Shown: positions 32,770 through 41,800, counted from the stretch's first letter. The stretch: 64,000 nt of DNA from Actinoplanes sp. NBC_00393 (GCF_036053395.1 NZ_CP107942.1:2632501-2696500), one strand, 5' to 3'. Numbers and translations: made by a program. The notes: generated by a model from the sequence alone, not told the origin.

Positions 32770-34161
32770 GTGCCTCTTTCCCGACGCGACTTCACCCGCC
32801 TGGCCGCGATGGGCGCGCTGACCACCGCCACCGGTGGCGCCACCCTGCTCGGCACCCCGTCGACAGCGCTGGCCGCCAACACCGCGTACGTCTTCGGCTA
32901 CTTCAAGGAGACACCGAACCAGAGCGGTGACAGCTACGCACTGCACCTGGCGGTCAGCACCGACGGCCTGAACTGGCGGCCGCTCAACCAGAACAACCCG
33001 GTGGCCACCCCGACCGCCGGCACGCTCGGCCTGCGCGACCCCTTCATCCTGCGCAAACAGGACGGTACGTTCGTCGTGCTCGCCATCGACCTGCGCGGCC
33101 GCATCTTCAACCAGAACAACCAGTACCTGCACGTGTGGGACTCCACCGACCTGCGCAGCTTCACCGGCTACCGCCGGATCCGGATGCACGGCCTGGCCAC
33201 CCACACCTGGGCGCCGACCGCCTTCTGGGTGGCCTCCCGCAACCAGTACGCCATCGTCTACTCCGCCAACAACGGCGCCGACGTCTTCATGGTCAACTAC
33301 ACGTCGGACTTCCGGACGGTCAGCACCAACCAGGTCTACTTCAGCCCCGGCTACCCGGTGCTCGACGCGGACATCGTGGTCGACGGGTCGACGTTCTACA
33401 TGTACTACAAGAACCTCAACGACGGCCTGATCTACGGCGCCCGCTCGTCCACCGGCAACCCGAACAGCTACAGCAACTACACCGGCGGGCTGCGGCAGGG
33501 CAACGCCATGGAGGCACCGCTGCTGATCAGGAACAACACCGGCAGCGGCTGGCGGCTGTGGGGCGACTCGTTCAGCCCGGTCAACAACGACTACTACGCG
33601 TGGTCCACGTCCAACGTCGGCGCCAACGCGTGGACGTTGCTGAACCAGCGTGACTACACGCCGCCGCTGAACGCCAAGCACGGCACGATCGTCGGCATCA
33701 CCGCCGCCGAGTACGACGGCCTGGTGGCGCGCTGGGGTCTGCCGGGCTGGGTGCGGCTCAAGTCGTACAACTTCCCGGACCGCTACGTACGCCACGCGAG
33801 CAACCTCGGCCGCATCGACGCCTACCCGTTCGACCCGCACGAGGACCAGCTGTGGCGGATGGTGCCGGGCCTGGCCGACGCCGCCGGCGTGTCGTTCGAA
33901 TCGGTCAACCTCCCCGGCCGCTACCTGCGGCACAGCAACTACGCGATCCGGCTGGACGCCAACGACAACACCGCCACGTTCCGCGCCGACGCGACCTTCA
34001 CCCGGGTCGCCGGGCTCGCCGATTCCACCTGGTCGTCGTTCCGGTCCTACAACTTCCCGGACCGCTACCTGCGCCACTCGGGCTACGTGCTGCGCATCGA
34101 CCCCCTCAGCGCAAGCTCCAGCGCCAGCGACCGCCAGGACGCCACCTTCCGCGTCTCCTGA
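32770..34161 (+). CDS. Tat-exported GH43-like enzyme with AbfB (CBM42) domain
   Basis: GTG 32770 is used, with AAAGG upstream. The 463-residue protein has a twin-arginine signal (SRRDFTRLA, cleavage near STALA). The central part is a GH43-type propeller (GLRDPFILRK, THTWAPTAFW, DADIVVDGSTFYMYY, AMEAPLL). The C-terminal approximately 130 residues form an AbfB/CBM42 trefoil, with three repeats of YNFPDRYVRH/LPGRYLRH type. AbfB domains bind arabinofuranose side chains, so the enzyme probably acts on arabinoxylan or arabinan. It is the only Tat-type exported enzyme I recognise here. The sigma-factor gene at 38843 carries a related AbfB domain. Confidence 0.82.
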   Translation: MPLSRRDFTRLAAMGALTTATGGATLLGTPSTALAANTAYVFGYFKETPNQSGDSYALHLAVSTDGLNWRPLNQNNPVATPTAGTLGLRDPFILRKQDGTFVVLAIDLRGRIFNQNNQYLHVWDSTDLRSFTGYRRIRMHGLATHTWAPTAFWVASRNQYAIVYSANNGADVFMVNYTSDFRTVSTNQVYFSPGYPVLDADIVVDGSTFYMYYKNLNDGLIYGARSSTGNPNSYSNYTGGLRQGNAMEAPLLIRNNTGSGWRLWGDSFSPVNNDYYAWSTSNVGANAWTLLNQRDYTPPLNAKHGTIVGITAAEYDGLVARWGLPGWVRLKSYNFPDRYVRHASNLGRIDAYPFDPHEDQLWRMVPGLADAAGVSFESVNLPGRYLRHSNYAIRLDANDNTATFRADATFTRVAGLADSTWSSFRSYNFPDRYLRHSGYVLRIDPLSASSSASDRQDATFRVS

Positions 34162-34169
34162 CCGCGTGC

Positions 34170-34237
34170 GGTGAGGGACACCCGGCCAGGCACGCGACCG
34201 GTCGCGCCGGCGCAGCCTGCACAGTGTGTCCCTCACC
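34170..34237 (+). terminator. Nested hairpin with 12-bp arms
   Basis: GGTGAGGGACAC (34170-34181) is exactly complementary to GTGTCCCTCACC (34226-34237). Inside the 44-nt loop lies a separate perfect 14-bp palindrome, CGCGACCGGTCGCG at 34193-34206. It begins 9 bp after the stop codon of the AbfB-GH43 gene and is a probable terminator with an unusual nested shape. Confidence 0.6.
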
Positions 34238-34448
34238 CTTCGGCACCCACCGGCAGGGCAACTCCGCTGAGGCTACGAGCTTCCCGCGGACACCGCGGTA
34301 CGCCCTACCTCGGATAGGAAGTGGCCTCGGCAATTCACGGCTTGCTGGCGACCACTGAGCCCCGCGTGGCGACCGGTCGGGTCGGCGTTGTTCCCCGCCT
34401 GCTGCCGGCCTTCATACGGTCGTGCCCACGACGACGGAAGGCGTGGGG

Positions 34449-35630
34449 ATGCGCAAGGGAACTCGAATTGCACTGGGGATCGCTGCCGGGGTGGTGGCGG
34501 TGATCGTGGCCGGCGTGGGGACGCTCGCCGTGCTCAACCGGCCGCTGTCGCGCGCCGAAGTTGATGAGGCGATCCGCGAGCGGCTTCACGACACGGTGGC
34601 TGAGCATGCGTCCGTTTCGAGCGTGTTGTTCGCGACCTATGACGGGCGGACCGGCGAGTTGCACCGCTATGCCGCCGGCACCGTTTCGGCGGACTCCGCG
34701 GAGCCGGCGCGGGTGGACAGCCGGTTCCACTCGGCGAGCGTCGGGAAGACCATGCTGGCCGCGGTCTACGGTCAGCTCGTCGACGAAGGGCGCGTCACCT
34801 TTGCGGACCCCGTGGGCAAGTGGCTCGACGCGGCGGTGCTCGACGGACTCTTCGTCGAGGGCCGGGCGCCGGAGGTGACCCTCGGCCAGCTTCTCAGCCA
34901 CACGTCCGGCGCGGCCGACTACTTCGAAGGGCCGGTGGTCTCCGGTCCGCCGATGATCGAGCTCATCACCACGAACCCGGACCGGCTGTTCACGCCGGCG
35001 GACCTGCTCGCGTTCTCCCGTGACCAGCAGACGCCCACCGCCGCGCCGGGAACCGCCTTCGGCTACTCCGACACCGGCTATGTGCTGCTCGGCCTCGCAC
35101 TCGAGAAGATCGAGGGTCGACCGTACGCAGAGATTCTCGAACGCCGTGTCTTCACGCCCTTGGGCATGCCCGACAGTGACCTGCTGACCGATTATGGGGT
35201 GGACGCCGATGTCCTGGCGGTGACCGCGCGCGGTGTGGATCTGAGCACCAGGAACGCGATGTCGGTCGACTGGGCCGGCGGTGGTGTCGTGACGACGACG
35301 GCTGACCTGGTCACGTTCATGCGGGCGTTCACGTCGGGCGAGCTGGTCTCCGCCCCGACGCTCGCCCGGCTGACCGCCTTCGAGCACGAGTTCGAGCCGG
35401 GCATCCGGTACGGCATGGGCGTCATGCAGTTCCGCTTCAGTGAGCTGTCGCCGCTGCTGTTCAGCATGTCGGACGCGTACGGCGCGGTCGGCGCGACGGG
35501 CACGTACGCTCTCTACGATCCGGAGGGTGACACCTACTTCGTCGCCAACTACGGATCGCTGGAGTTCGGTGAGAAGGCGATCGAGGAGCTTGTCGACCTC
35601 CGGCTGATCACCGATCGTCTTGCGGACTGA
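34449..35630 (+). CDS. Serine beta-lactamase-like hydrolase (class C fold)
   Basis: ATG 34449, with GGAAGG upstream, gives a 393-residue membrane-anchored protein (helix about 8-28). Catalytic motifs are SVGK (Ser97, Lys100), YSDTGY in place of YxN, and GATGT near the C-terminus in place of the HxG/KTG motif. Such proteins are peptidases or esterases more often than true beta-lactamases. It is monocistronic or shares a transcript with the LytTR gene 40 bp downstream. The target of hydrolysis is not known. Confidence 0.85.
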   Translation: MRKGTRIALGIAAGVVAVIVAGVGTLAVLNRPLSRAEVDEAIRERLHDTVAEHASVSSVLFATYDGRTGELHRYAAGTVSADSAEPARVDSRFHSASVGKTMLAAVYGQLVDEGRVTFADPVGKWLDAAVLDGLFVEGRAPEVTLGQLLSHTSGAADYFEGPVVSGPPMIELITTNPDRLFTPADLLAFSRDQQTPTAAPGTAFGYSDTGYVLLGLALEKIEGRPYAEILERRVFTPLGMPDSDLLTDYGVDADVLAVTARGVDLSTRNAMSVDWAGGGVVTTTADLVTFMRAFTSGELVSAPTLARLTAFEHEFEPGIRYGMGVMQFRFSELSPLLFSMSDAYGAVGATGTYALYDPEGDTYFVANYGSLEFGEKAIEELVDLRLITDRLAD

Positions 35631-35669
35631 CCCGGAGCGGACCGACCCGGAGCGGAGTGACCCGGAGCG
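35628..35669. repeat. 15-bp tandem repeats before the LytTR gene
   Basis: TGACCCGGAGCGGAC is repeated almost perfectly two and four-fifths times across 42 bp and abuts the ATG at 35670. GGAG in the last unit serves as ribosome binding site. Phase variation of translation or a regulator site are both possible. Confidence 0.7.
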
Positions 35670-36209
35670 ATGGTGGAGCTGGTGTGTTCGCCGGGCCTGC
35701 GCGCGCGGCTGGAACGCGAGCTCGCGGCGCACGACGTCGAACTGGGCGCCGACACCCGCTGGGTGCTCGTCGAGCGCGGGTTCGAGGTGCCGGCCGGACG
35801 CCCGGCGATCGTGTTCGACGCCCTCGACTACATGGACGTGGTCCGGCTGCTGGTCGCGGGCGTGCGCGAGCAGAACGGCGGCGCCCGCTCCGTGGTCGGC
35901 CAGCGGGGCAGCAACTTCGTCGTGCTCACGGCGCGCGAGGTGGTCTACCTGGAAGCGGTCGCCGAGGGGATCGTCGCCCGCACCGCGTCCGGCCGCGACC
36001 GCGTGCGGGGCACCCTGCAGCACTTCGAGGTGAGCTGGGCGGGGCTCGGCTTCGTACGGATCAACCGGTCGCAGTTGGTCAACCTGGCCCACGTGCGGGA
36101 GATCGTGCCCTGGTTCAACTCCCGCTACGTGCTGCGGCTCGCCGGAGGCGAGGAAGTCGAAGTCTCGAAAACGTACGCGAAGCGCCTGCGCAGCGCGCTG
36201 AGGATGTGA
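35670..36209 (+). CDS. LytTR-domain DNA-binding protein
   Basis: The 179-residue product has a short N-terminal domain (about 1-75) without a response-regulator receiver motif. A C-terminal LytTR domain spans about 78-178, visible in VVYLEAVAEGIVART, FVRINRSQLVNLAHVREIVP and LAGGEEVEVSKTYAKRL. Such stand-alone LytTR proteins are often paired with a small membrane protein that holds them inactive. The downstream gene fits that description. Confidence 0.85.
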   Translation: MVELVCSPGLRARLERELAAHDVELGADTRWVLVERGFEVPAGRPAIVFDALDYMDVVRLLVAGVREQNGGARSVVGQRGSNFVVLTAREVVYLEAVAEGIVARTASGRDRVRGTLQHFEVSWAGLGFVRINRSQLVNLAHVREIVPWFNSRYVLRLAGGEEVEVSKTYAKRLRSALRM

Positions 36210-36223
36210 AGGCGGTGACCGTG

Positions 36224-36655
36224 ATGGATGCGACTGCGCTGGTGAAATCCTTCGCTCTCGGGCTGGTGGTCGGCGTCGCGCTGCAGCTGTCGGCGCCGGC
36301 GGGCACCGACTTCTCCGACCGCGCACTGACCGTCCTGGCCTGCGGCGCCGTGGGCCTCATGATCGGCGCGGTGACGGAGTGGCTGACGTCCCTGTTGCCG
36401 ATCCGCATCGCGCGAACGGCGGTGTATTTCCTCATCAACAACCTGATCGCGATCGTCATCTCGGCTGTCGTGACGGCGGTGCTCGTCGCGTTGAGTTCCG
36501 CGGACGTGCTCGACGCAGGCGTCGTGGTCCTGGTCGTCGCGATCGTGTGCGTGGCGAATCTGGGCGACTTCCTGCTGTACCGCCGCGCCCAGCGCCGCCT
36601 GCACGCCATCCAGGTGACCCTGGCCGTCGCGACCGACGACGACCAGGGTCACTGA
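36224..36655 (+). CDS. Small four-TM protein, DUF3021-like partner of LytTR
   Basis: ATG 36224 gives 143 residues; GTG 36215 or 36221 are possible starts three or one codon earlier. Four hydrophobic helices lie at about 7-24, 34-51, 64-92 and 98-119, followed by a basic cytoplasmic tail (YRRAQRRLHAIQ). The layout and the gene order after a LytTR protein match the LytTR regulatory systems described in firmicutes, where the membrane protein antagonises the regulator (family assignment from context and topology). It begins 14 nt after the LytTR stop. Confidence 0.65.
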   Translation: MDATALVKSFALGLVVGVALQLSAPAGTDFSDRALTVLACGAVGLMIGAVTEWLTSLLPIRIARTAVYFLINNLIAIVISAVVTAVLVALSSADVLDAGVVVLVVAIVCVANLGDFLLYRRAQRRLHAIQVTLAVATDDDQGH

Positions 36656-36660
36656 GACCC

Positions 36661-38712
36661 TCAGGGCGCCGTCAGGTCGAACCGGTTGACGGTGACGGCG
36701 CCGCCGAGGGCCTGGGTGGCGTAGTTGAAGATGCCGAAGCGATAGCCCATGAAGAACTGCCAGGCGTTGTTGAGGGTGAACGCCGGGCCCAGAGCGGTGA
36801 ACGTGCTGCCGTTGGTGCTGTAGGAGAAGGTCGCGGTCCGCCCGGCGCCGGGCCGGATGTCGGCGCTGGCCCGCAACCAGATTCGGCCGCCGGTCACGGT
36901 CGCACCGGCGGCCTCGGTGCCCGTGCCGGTGGTGGCCCAGCTCGAGTTCATGGTCAGGCCGTTGGTCATCGACACCCGGGTGACGCCGTTGTCCTTGCGG
37001 ATGCCGATCCACGCCGACGAGTCGCGGAGCATGGCCAGGCCGGCGCGGTCGCCGTTGGCCATCTGCGAGTAGTCCAGCTCGATGGTCGCGGTCGACGACG
37101 GGCCCTGGATCCGGTGGGTGAGGGTGTTGCGCGCGGCGTACAGATCGTTGGTCACCGTGGCGGTGGCCAGCCGCAGCCCGCTGCCGACGCTGAACCGGCT
37201 GGTGTCCGGGTTGTGGTTCCATTCCCAGCGGTGTCCGAGCCGGGCGCCGGTGAAGGTGTCCGGGCCGGTCATCGGCTGCACCGTCCTGGACGTGGTGATG
37301 GCGGGTCTCGGATAGGTGGCGCCCCACCGGCCGTTGACGGTGGTCAGCACCGGCCAGTCGTTGCTCCAGGTGATGGGGGCCAGGGTCGGCACCCGGCCGC
37401 CGGGGTAGGCGTCGGTGAACGCCATGTACCACCAGTCGCCGTTCTGGGTCTGCACCAGGCCGCCCTGGTGCGGCACGCCGCCGCCGGAGATCGGGCCGGG
37501 CAGGTCGAGCAGCACCTGGCGCTGCTCGTACGGGCCCCACGGGCTGGTCGAGCGCAGCACGTACTGACCGTTCGCCGGGCGGGTGAGCCAGATGTAGTAG
37601 TAGTTGCCGCGCTTGTACATGCGGGCGCCTTCGAGGGTGCCGATGCTCGACGGCGTGGTGTAGACCGTCTGCGCCCGCACCTGCGATGTCAGATCAGCGG
37701 AGAGCTGGGCGACGCTGATCGTGCCGTTGCCGTACGCCACGTACGGAGTGTCGTTGTCGAACAGCAGCCCGGCGTCGTAGTAGCAGTTGTTGATTCGGGC
37801 CTTCTTGCTCCAGGCGCCGTCGACCGCGGTGGCGGTGTAGACGTAGGTGCGGTTGAACTCGGTGCAGCCCAGCCAGTAGTAGGTGCTGTTGCTGGGCCGG
37901 TAGTTGAAGGCCGACGCCCAGATGCCTTTCACGTACGCGCGGCCGCCGGACAGGTCGTAGGCGGCGTTGTCGAAGTCCAGCCGCGGCACGGAGTGTCCCG
38001 CGTACTCCCAGTTCACCAGGTCGTAGGAGCGCAGGATCGGCGCGCCCGGCGAGTAGTGCATGGTCGACGCCGAGTAGTAGTAGGCGTCCCCGACCCGGAT
38101 GATGTCGCCGTCGGCGAAGTCCTGCCACACCACCGGATTGGTGAACGTGCCGGTGGGCGGGGTGCTGCCGCCGACCGGCACCAGCTGCCACTGCTGATTC
38201 GCGCCGTTCCAGTCGGCGTACTGGACGATGTTGGCGCCGTCGGTCGTCGCGGCGCCCTGCACCTCCAGGGCCTTACCGCTGTTGCGATTGATCAGCTGGA
38301 TGTGACCGTCGACGTCCTGGACGCTGAACTGCTGATTGGTTCCGTTGTTGTCGGTCCACTGCACGATCGCGGCGCCATCGGCCGTCGACCGGTTGAAGAC
38401 GTCGAGGACCTTCCCGGAATGCCGGGACCGCAGCCGGTAGTAGCCGCCGCCGGAGTCGACGAACTGCCACTGCTGCTGTGCCTGGTCGTTGCGCGCCCAC
38501 TGGGTGATCCGGGCGCCGTCGGTGGTGGCCAGGTTGTAGACGTCCAGGGCTTTGCCGCTGTTGCGGTTGACCAGCACGTACCACGCGCTGGTGTCGATCG
38601 TCGCCGCCGACGCGGCGGAGGCGGCGACGAGGGCGAGTGCCGCGCCGAGGACGGCGGTCAGCGCGGCAGCGACGAGCCGCCAGCATCGCCGGCGTAAGGA
38701 GGGAGCCCGCAT
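36661..38712 (-). CDS. Secreted GH43 beta-xylosidase/arabinofuranosidase with ricin-type CBM
   Basis: ATG 38712 has AGGAG at good spacing. The 683-residue protein has a Sec signal (about 1-35), then a ricin-type module (about 40-175; QQQWQFV, NQQFSV, NQQWQLV). The GH43 catalytic domain (DFADGDIIRVGD, YDAGLLFDND, LEGARMYKRG) is followed by a C-terminal concanavalin-like beta-sandwich (about 490-680), the typical GH43 xylosidase accessory domain. The ricin module is related to, but clearly more diverged than, the two near-identical copies at 27-29 kb. A lac-like operator precedes it. It converges with the DUF3021-like gene, with 5 bp between stops. Confidence 0.85.
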   Translation of the reverse strand: MRAPSLRRRCWRLVAAALTAVLGAALALVAASAASAATIDTSAWYVLVNRNSGKALDVYNLATTDGARITQWARNDQAQQQWQFVDSGGGYYRLRSRHSGKVLDVFNRSTADGAAIVQWTDNNGTNQQFSVQDVDGHIQLINRNSGKALEVQGAATTDGANIVQYADWNGANQQWQLVPVGGSTPPTGTFTNPVVWQDFADGDIIRVGDAYYYSASTMHYSPGAPILRSYDLVNWEYAGHSVPRLDFDNAAYDLSGGRAYVKGIWASAFNYRPSNSTYYWLGCTEFNRTYVYTATAVDGAWSKKARINNCYYDAGLLFDNDTPYVAYGNGTISVAQLSADLTSQVRAQTVYTTPSSIGTLEGARMYKRGNYYYIWLTRPANGQYVLRSTSPWGPYEQRQVLLDLPGPISGGGVPHQGGLVQTQNGDWWYMAFTDAYPGGRVPTLAPITWSNDWPVLTTVNGRWGATYPRPAITTSRTVQPMTGPDTFTGARLGHRWEWNHNPDTSRFSVGSGLRLATATVTNDLYAARNTLTHRIQGPSSTATIELDYSQMANGDRAGLAMLRDSSAWIGIRKDNGVTRVSMTNGLTMNSSWATTGTGTEAAGATVTGGRIWLRASADIRPGAGRTATFSYSTNGSTFTALGPAFTLNNAWQFFMGYRFGIFNYATQALGGAVTVNRFDLTAP

Positions 38713-38735
38713 GTCAACTCCTGGGGGAGGGGAAT

Positions 38736-38749
38736 TGATAACGCTCACA
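38736..38749. promoter_or_regulatory. Lac-operator-like palindrome TGATAACGCTCACA
   Basis: It reads TGTGAGCGTTATCA on the minus strand, 24 bp upstream of the ATG at 38712, and overlaps the probable leader of the ricin-GH43 gene. It is the fourth member of the operator family in this locus. Confidence 0.6.
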
Positions 38750-38842
38750 TTGTTGAGGGCATCGTGCCAGCCGGTTATCGCCATGACAAGAAATGGCAGC
38801 TCAGACTATTGCTGGAAGCTCGGCATAACACTTTTCCCGGAT

Positions 38843-40336
38843 TTACTCGCCGAGTGGCGGGCGCACCACGAACGAGCCGTCGGCGAGGAAGGACGCGGTG
38901 CCGTCGGACTGGTCGACCCACAGCTGTTCGCCGCGGTGCCTCAGGAACCAGCCGGGATAGTTCGACGATTCGAGCGTCACCGAATCCGCGGCCTGCCCCG
39001 GGCCGGGGCAGAAGGTGGCATCGCCACGGAACAGCTCCGTGCCGTCGGCTGGGTCGGCCCGCACCCGCCACGACGAGTGCCGCAGATAGCGGCCGTCGGC
39101 GACCCGGAACGAGAAACATGCCGGCTCGGCCAGCCCGGTCACGACCCGCACGGTGGCCTGCCGCCGGGCGGTGACGGTGTTGCCGGGGCCGACCTCGGTC
39201 AGCACGCCGAGGCCGCCGGCCACCGTCACGAACCGCCCGGCGGCGTTCGCCGCCTCGAGCGACGCGGATCCGGTTCGCAGCAGCCCGCCCGTGGTCGCCG
39301 CCGGTGAGGTGCCGCCCGGGCCGGCGGTGCGCGCAGTCGCCGGCGTCCCGATGGTCACCGGTCGTGCGGGCTCCGGGACGGACAACTCGACCGCGCCGAC
39401 GGTGGCGCCGGCGGCCAGCACCCCCGCGGTCACCGTCGCGATGACCGGGTGCGCCGCGGCCAACGGAACCAGCGCCCCGGCCTTGCCCGCGGTGACAGCG
39501 CCACCGGAGAGCGCCATTCCTGCGCCGCCGTCGCCCGCGCTCCGGGCCAGGATCACCGCGGTCAACGACGCGGGCACCGGCAGCAGCGCGAGACCGGGCA
39601 ACAGCCGGTCGGTCGGCACCAGGGTGCGGGCCCTGCCCGCACAGACCGGGCAGGTACGGACGTGCCGGGCCAGGCGCTTGCGCCACAGCGGACTCGGTGT
39701 TCCGTCCCACCCGGCGAGTTCGCCGCCCAGGGCGGGGCACCGCGGCCGGGCGCCGAGAGCCGCCACGATCGTCCGGCTCACGTCGAGCTGCGTGCGCATC
39801 CGCTGGATCCGTACGCCCGCGTGCAGCACCGTGATCCCGAGCGCGTGCGCCAGGTCCGAGCGCGACAGTCGCCCGGCCACCTCCAGCCACCAGAGCGACA
39901 GCAACGCCCGGTCGTCCGGGTCGAGCCAGCGGCCGGCCTGCTGCGTCTGCCGGCGTTGCGCGGACAAGTCGGCGTGCAGGGCGGTGGTGCCCTCGAACTG
40001 CGCGGCGACATCCGCAACGTCCACGGCATCCTCGAGCGGCGCGGTGTGGGCCGCGGCCCGCCCGGTCCGCTGCTGATAGGTGCCGACCTGGCGTACCGCG
40101 ATGGCCATCAGCCAGGGGCGGAAGCTCTCCGGTGCGCGCAGCGACCGCAACTGCCGCAGGGCGCGCAGCATGATGTCCTGCACGACGTCGTCCACGTCGG
40201 GGTGGCCGTCGAGCACCTGCCGGACCAGGGTGTAGACCAGCGGCAGGTGTTCCGAGACGAGCTCGTCCAGCGCCGCGCGGTCGCCCGCCTGGGCGGCCCG
40301 GACCAGCTCGGCGCGGTCCGCGTGGGCAGCTCGCAT
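38843..40336 (-). CDS. ECF sigma factor fused to transmembrane segment and extracellular AbfB sensor
   Basis: ATG 40336 follows GGTGGTGACGAG and yields 497 residues. Sigma region 2 (about 10-90, DDVVQDIMLRALRQL) and region 4 (about 135-195) form an ECF sigma. A zinc-finger anti-sigma-like segment follows, with C200, H225, C229 and C232 in RHVRTCPVC. A transmembrane helix lies at about 295-318, and a Thr/Pro/Gly linker leads to an AbfB domain (about 355-495; DGRYLRHSSW, YPGWFLRH). The topology puts arabinose-side-chain binding outside and sigma activity inside in one chain. Sigma factors with carbohydrate-binding extensions have been classified before (ECF52-like, from memory). It probably controls the arabinan/arabinoxylan genes around it. 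Confidence 0.88.
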   Translation of the reverse strand: MRAAHADRAELVRAAQAGDRAALDELVSEHLPLVYTLVRQVLDGHPDVDDVVQDIMLRALRQLRSLRAPESFRPWLMAIAVRQVGTYQQRTGRAAAHTAPLEDAVDVADVAAQFEGTTALHADLSAQRRQTQQAGRWLDPDDRALLSLWWLEVAGRLSRSDLAHALGITVLHAGVRIQRMRTQLDVSRTIVAALGARPRCPALGGELAGWDGTPSPLWRKRLARHVRTCPVCAGRARTLVPTDRLLPGLALLPVPASLTAVILARSAGDGGAGMALSGGAVTAGKAGALVPLAAAHPVIATVTAGVLAAGATVGAVELSVPEPARPVTIGTPATARTAGPGGTSPAATTGGLLRTGSASLEAANAAGRFVTVAGGLGVLTEVGPGNTVTARRQATVRVVTGLAEPACFSFRVADGRYLRHSSWRVRADPADGTELFRGDATFCPGPGQAADSVTLESSNYPGWFLRHRGEQLWVDQSDGTASFLADGSFVVRPPLGE

Positions 40337-40423
40337 CTCGTCACCACCACAACGCACGGGGCCGGCCCGGCGCGCCGATGATCGCGCCGGGCCTCCGACT
40401 GTGGCCCACCCTGTTCGCCCGAG

Positions 40424-41674
40424 TCAACCGCTGGTGCAGGCGGAACCGTTCAGCGCGTACCCGCTCGGCGGTCCGCTGTTGCCGGTGTGGGTGGCCTGGA
40501 ACCCGAAGCTGACCGACGCGCCGGGCGCCAGGCCGGCGTTGTAGCCGACGTTGGTCGCCGTGACCCGGCCGGAGGTGGGCACGTAGGTGGCGTTCCAGCC
40601 GCTGGTGATCGTCTGTCCGGACGGCAGGCCGAAGGCGACAGTCCAGCCGTTGATCGCGGAGCTGCCGGTGTTGGTGACCGTGAGGTTGGCGGTCAGCCCG
40701 TTGTTCCAGGCGTTGACGGTGCTGGTGACACGACACGCCGTGCCGCCCGGTTCGCTGGGGCTCGGTGCCGGGCTCGACGGCGTGCTCGTGCTTCCGAACT
40801 GGGTGAAGAACTGCCACACCTCGCCGGACACCCATGACGAGGAGGCGTTGCGATCCGTCGGCAGCGGCACGTGGTCGCCGTCGAACGCCGCCCACTGCAC
40901 CGGATATCCGGCGCGGCAGCCCGCGTAGGCGGTGGTGATGTGGGTTCCGCTGCCCTGGGCCGGCTCCGGGGGACTCTGCGCGGTGCAGCCGTTGGCCCGC
41001 ACGAAACTGTCCCGGATCGACCGGCCCATCGAGATGTTCAGGACGCTGTCCCGGATCCCGTGGATGCCGAAGTAGGCGACCGGCCCGGAGGCCGAGGAAC
41101 AGCCGCTCAGGTTGGCGCCGGCAATCGGCGCGACCGCCCGGAAAACGGCCGGCCGGGCACACGCCAGGGCGTAGCTCATGGCGCCGCCGTAGCTGAAGCC
41201 CAGCGCGAACCGCTGGGACGTGTCGACACACAGGTCGTTCTCGATCACGCGCAGGATGTCGTCGACCAGGGTCACGTCCCGGCCACCGGTGTTGGCCCAG
41301 CCGGCGTCCAGCCCCTCCGGTGCCACGAAGATCGCGCTGTTGCCGGACCGCTGCTGCAGGCCGTAGAACCCGTTGCTGATCACGTCGTTCGCGCTGCCGT
41401 TGAGCCAGTGCAGACCGACGACGAGCCGGTAGGCCTGAGTGCTGGTGTAGTTGCCGGGCAGCCGCAGGAGGTACGTCCGGGCCCGGCCACCGCTCTGGAT
41501 CGTGTAGGTGCCGTCCCGCAACGTGGGGTTCTTCCCGCATCCCGCGGTCGCGGCCAGGGCGGTCTCCTGGCCGGCCGACGCGGTGCCGCCGGTCAGCACC
41601 GCAGTTGCGGCGGCCAGCACCAACGCCGCGGCGGCGAGAGCCATGCCGAGACCTCTTGCTCTTCGCTCTGCCAT
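40424..41674 (-). CDS. Secreted CE1/PHB-depolymerase-like esterase with CBM2
   Basis: ATG 41674 has GGGAGG upstream. The 416-residue protein has a Sec signal (about 1-34), an alpha/beta-hydrolase of the LpqC/feruloyl-esterase type with nucleophile motif GFSYGG and the catalytic His in DGDHVPLP. A Ser/Pro linker follows, then a CBM2 (about 315-416; VNAWNNGLTANLTVTNTG, WNATYVPTSGRVTATNVGYN) that binds cellulose or xylan. Such enzymes remove feruloyl or acetyl decorations from xylan. Polyhydroxybutyrate as substrate is less likely given the CBM2 and its neighbours. A CebR-like site lies 49 bp upstream. Confidence 0.87.
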   Translation of the reverse strand: MAERRARGLGMALAAAALVLAAATAVLTGGTASAGQETALAATAGCGKNPTLRDGTYTIQSGGRARTYLLRLPGNYTSTQAYRLVVGLHWLNGSANDVISNGFYGLQQRSGNSAIFVAPEGLDAGWANTGGRDVTLVDDILRVIENDLCVDTSQRFALGFSYGGAMSYALACARPAVFRAVAPIAGANLSGCSSASGPVAYFGIHGIRDSVLNISMGRSIRDSFVRANGCTAQSPPEPAQGSGTHITTAYAGCRAGYPVQWAAFDGDHVPLPTDRNASSSWVSGEVWQFFTQFGSTSTPSSPAPSPSEPGGTACRVTSTVNAWNNGLTANLTVTNTGSSAINGWTVAFGLPSGQTITSGWNATYVPTSGRVTATNVGYNAGLAPGASVSFGFQATHTGNSGPPSGYALNGSACTSG

Positions 41675-41722
41675 CGAATGCCTCCCGCAGGGTGGGCGCA
41701 GGTATCCACTGCTGTCAATTAT

Positions 41723-41736
41723 CGGGAACGCTCCGA
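41723..41736. promoter_or_regulatory. CebR-like operator CGGGAACGCTCCGA
   Basis: It matches the actinobacterial CebR-type consensus TGGGAGCGCTCCCA (recalled) at 11 of 14 bases. It is upstream of the minus-strand esterase with CBM2, which would fit cellobiose- or cello-oligosaccharide-linked control. Confidence 0.4.
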
Positions 41737-41800
41737 ACGTTACGGAGCAGTTTCGTAAATTTCAAACGGCGGATGCGACGACCTCGTGCGGCCCGCCGGC

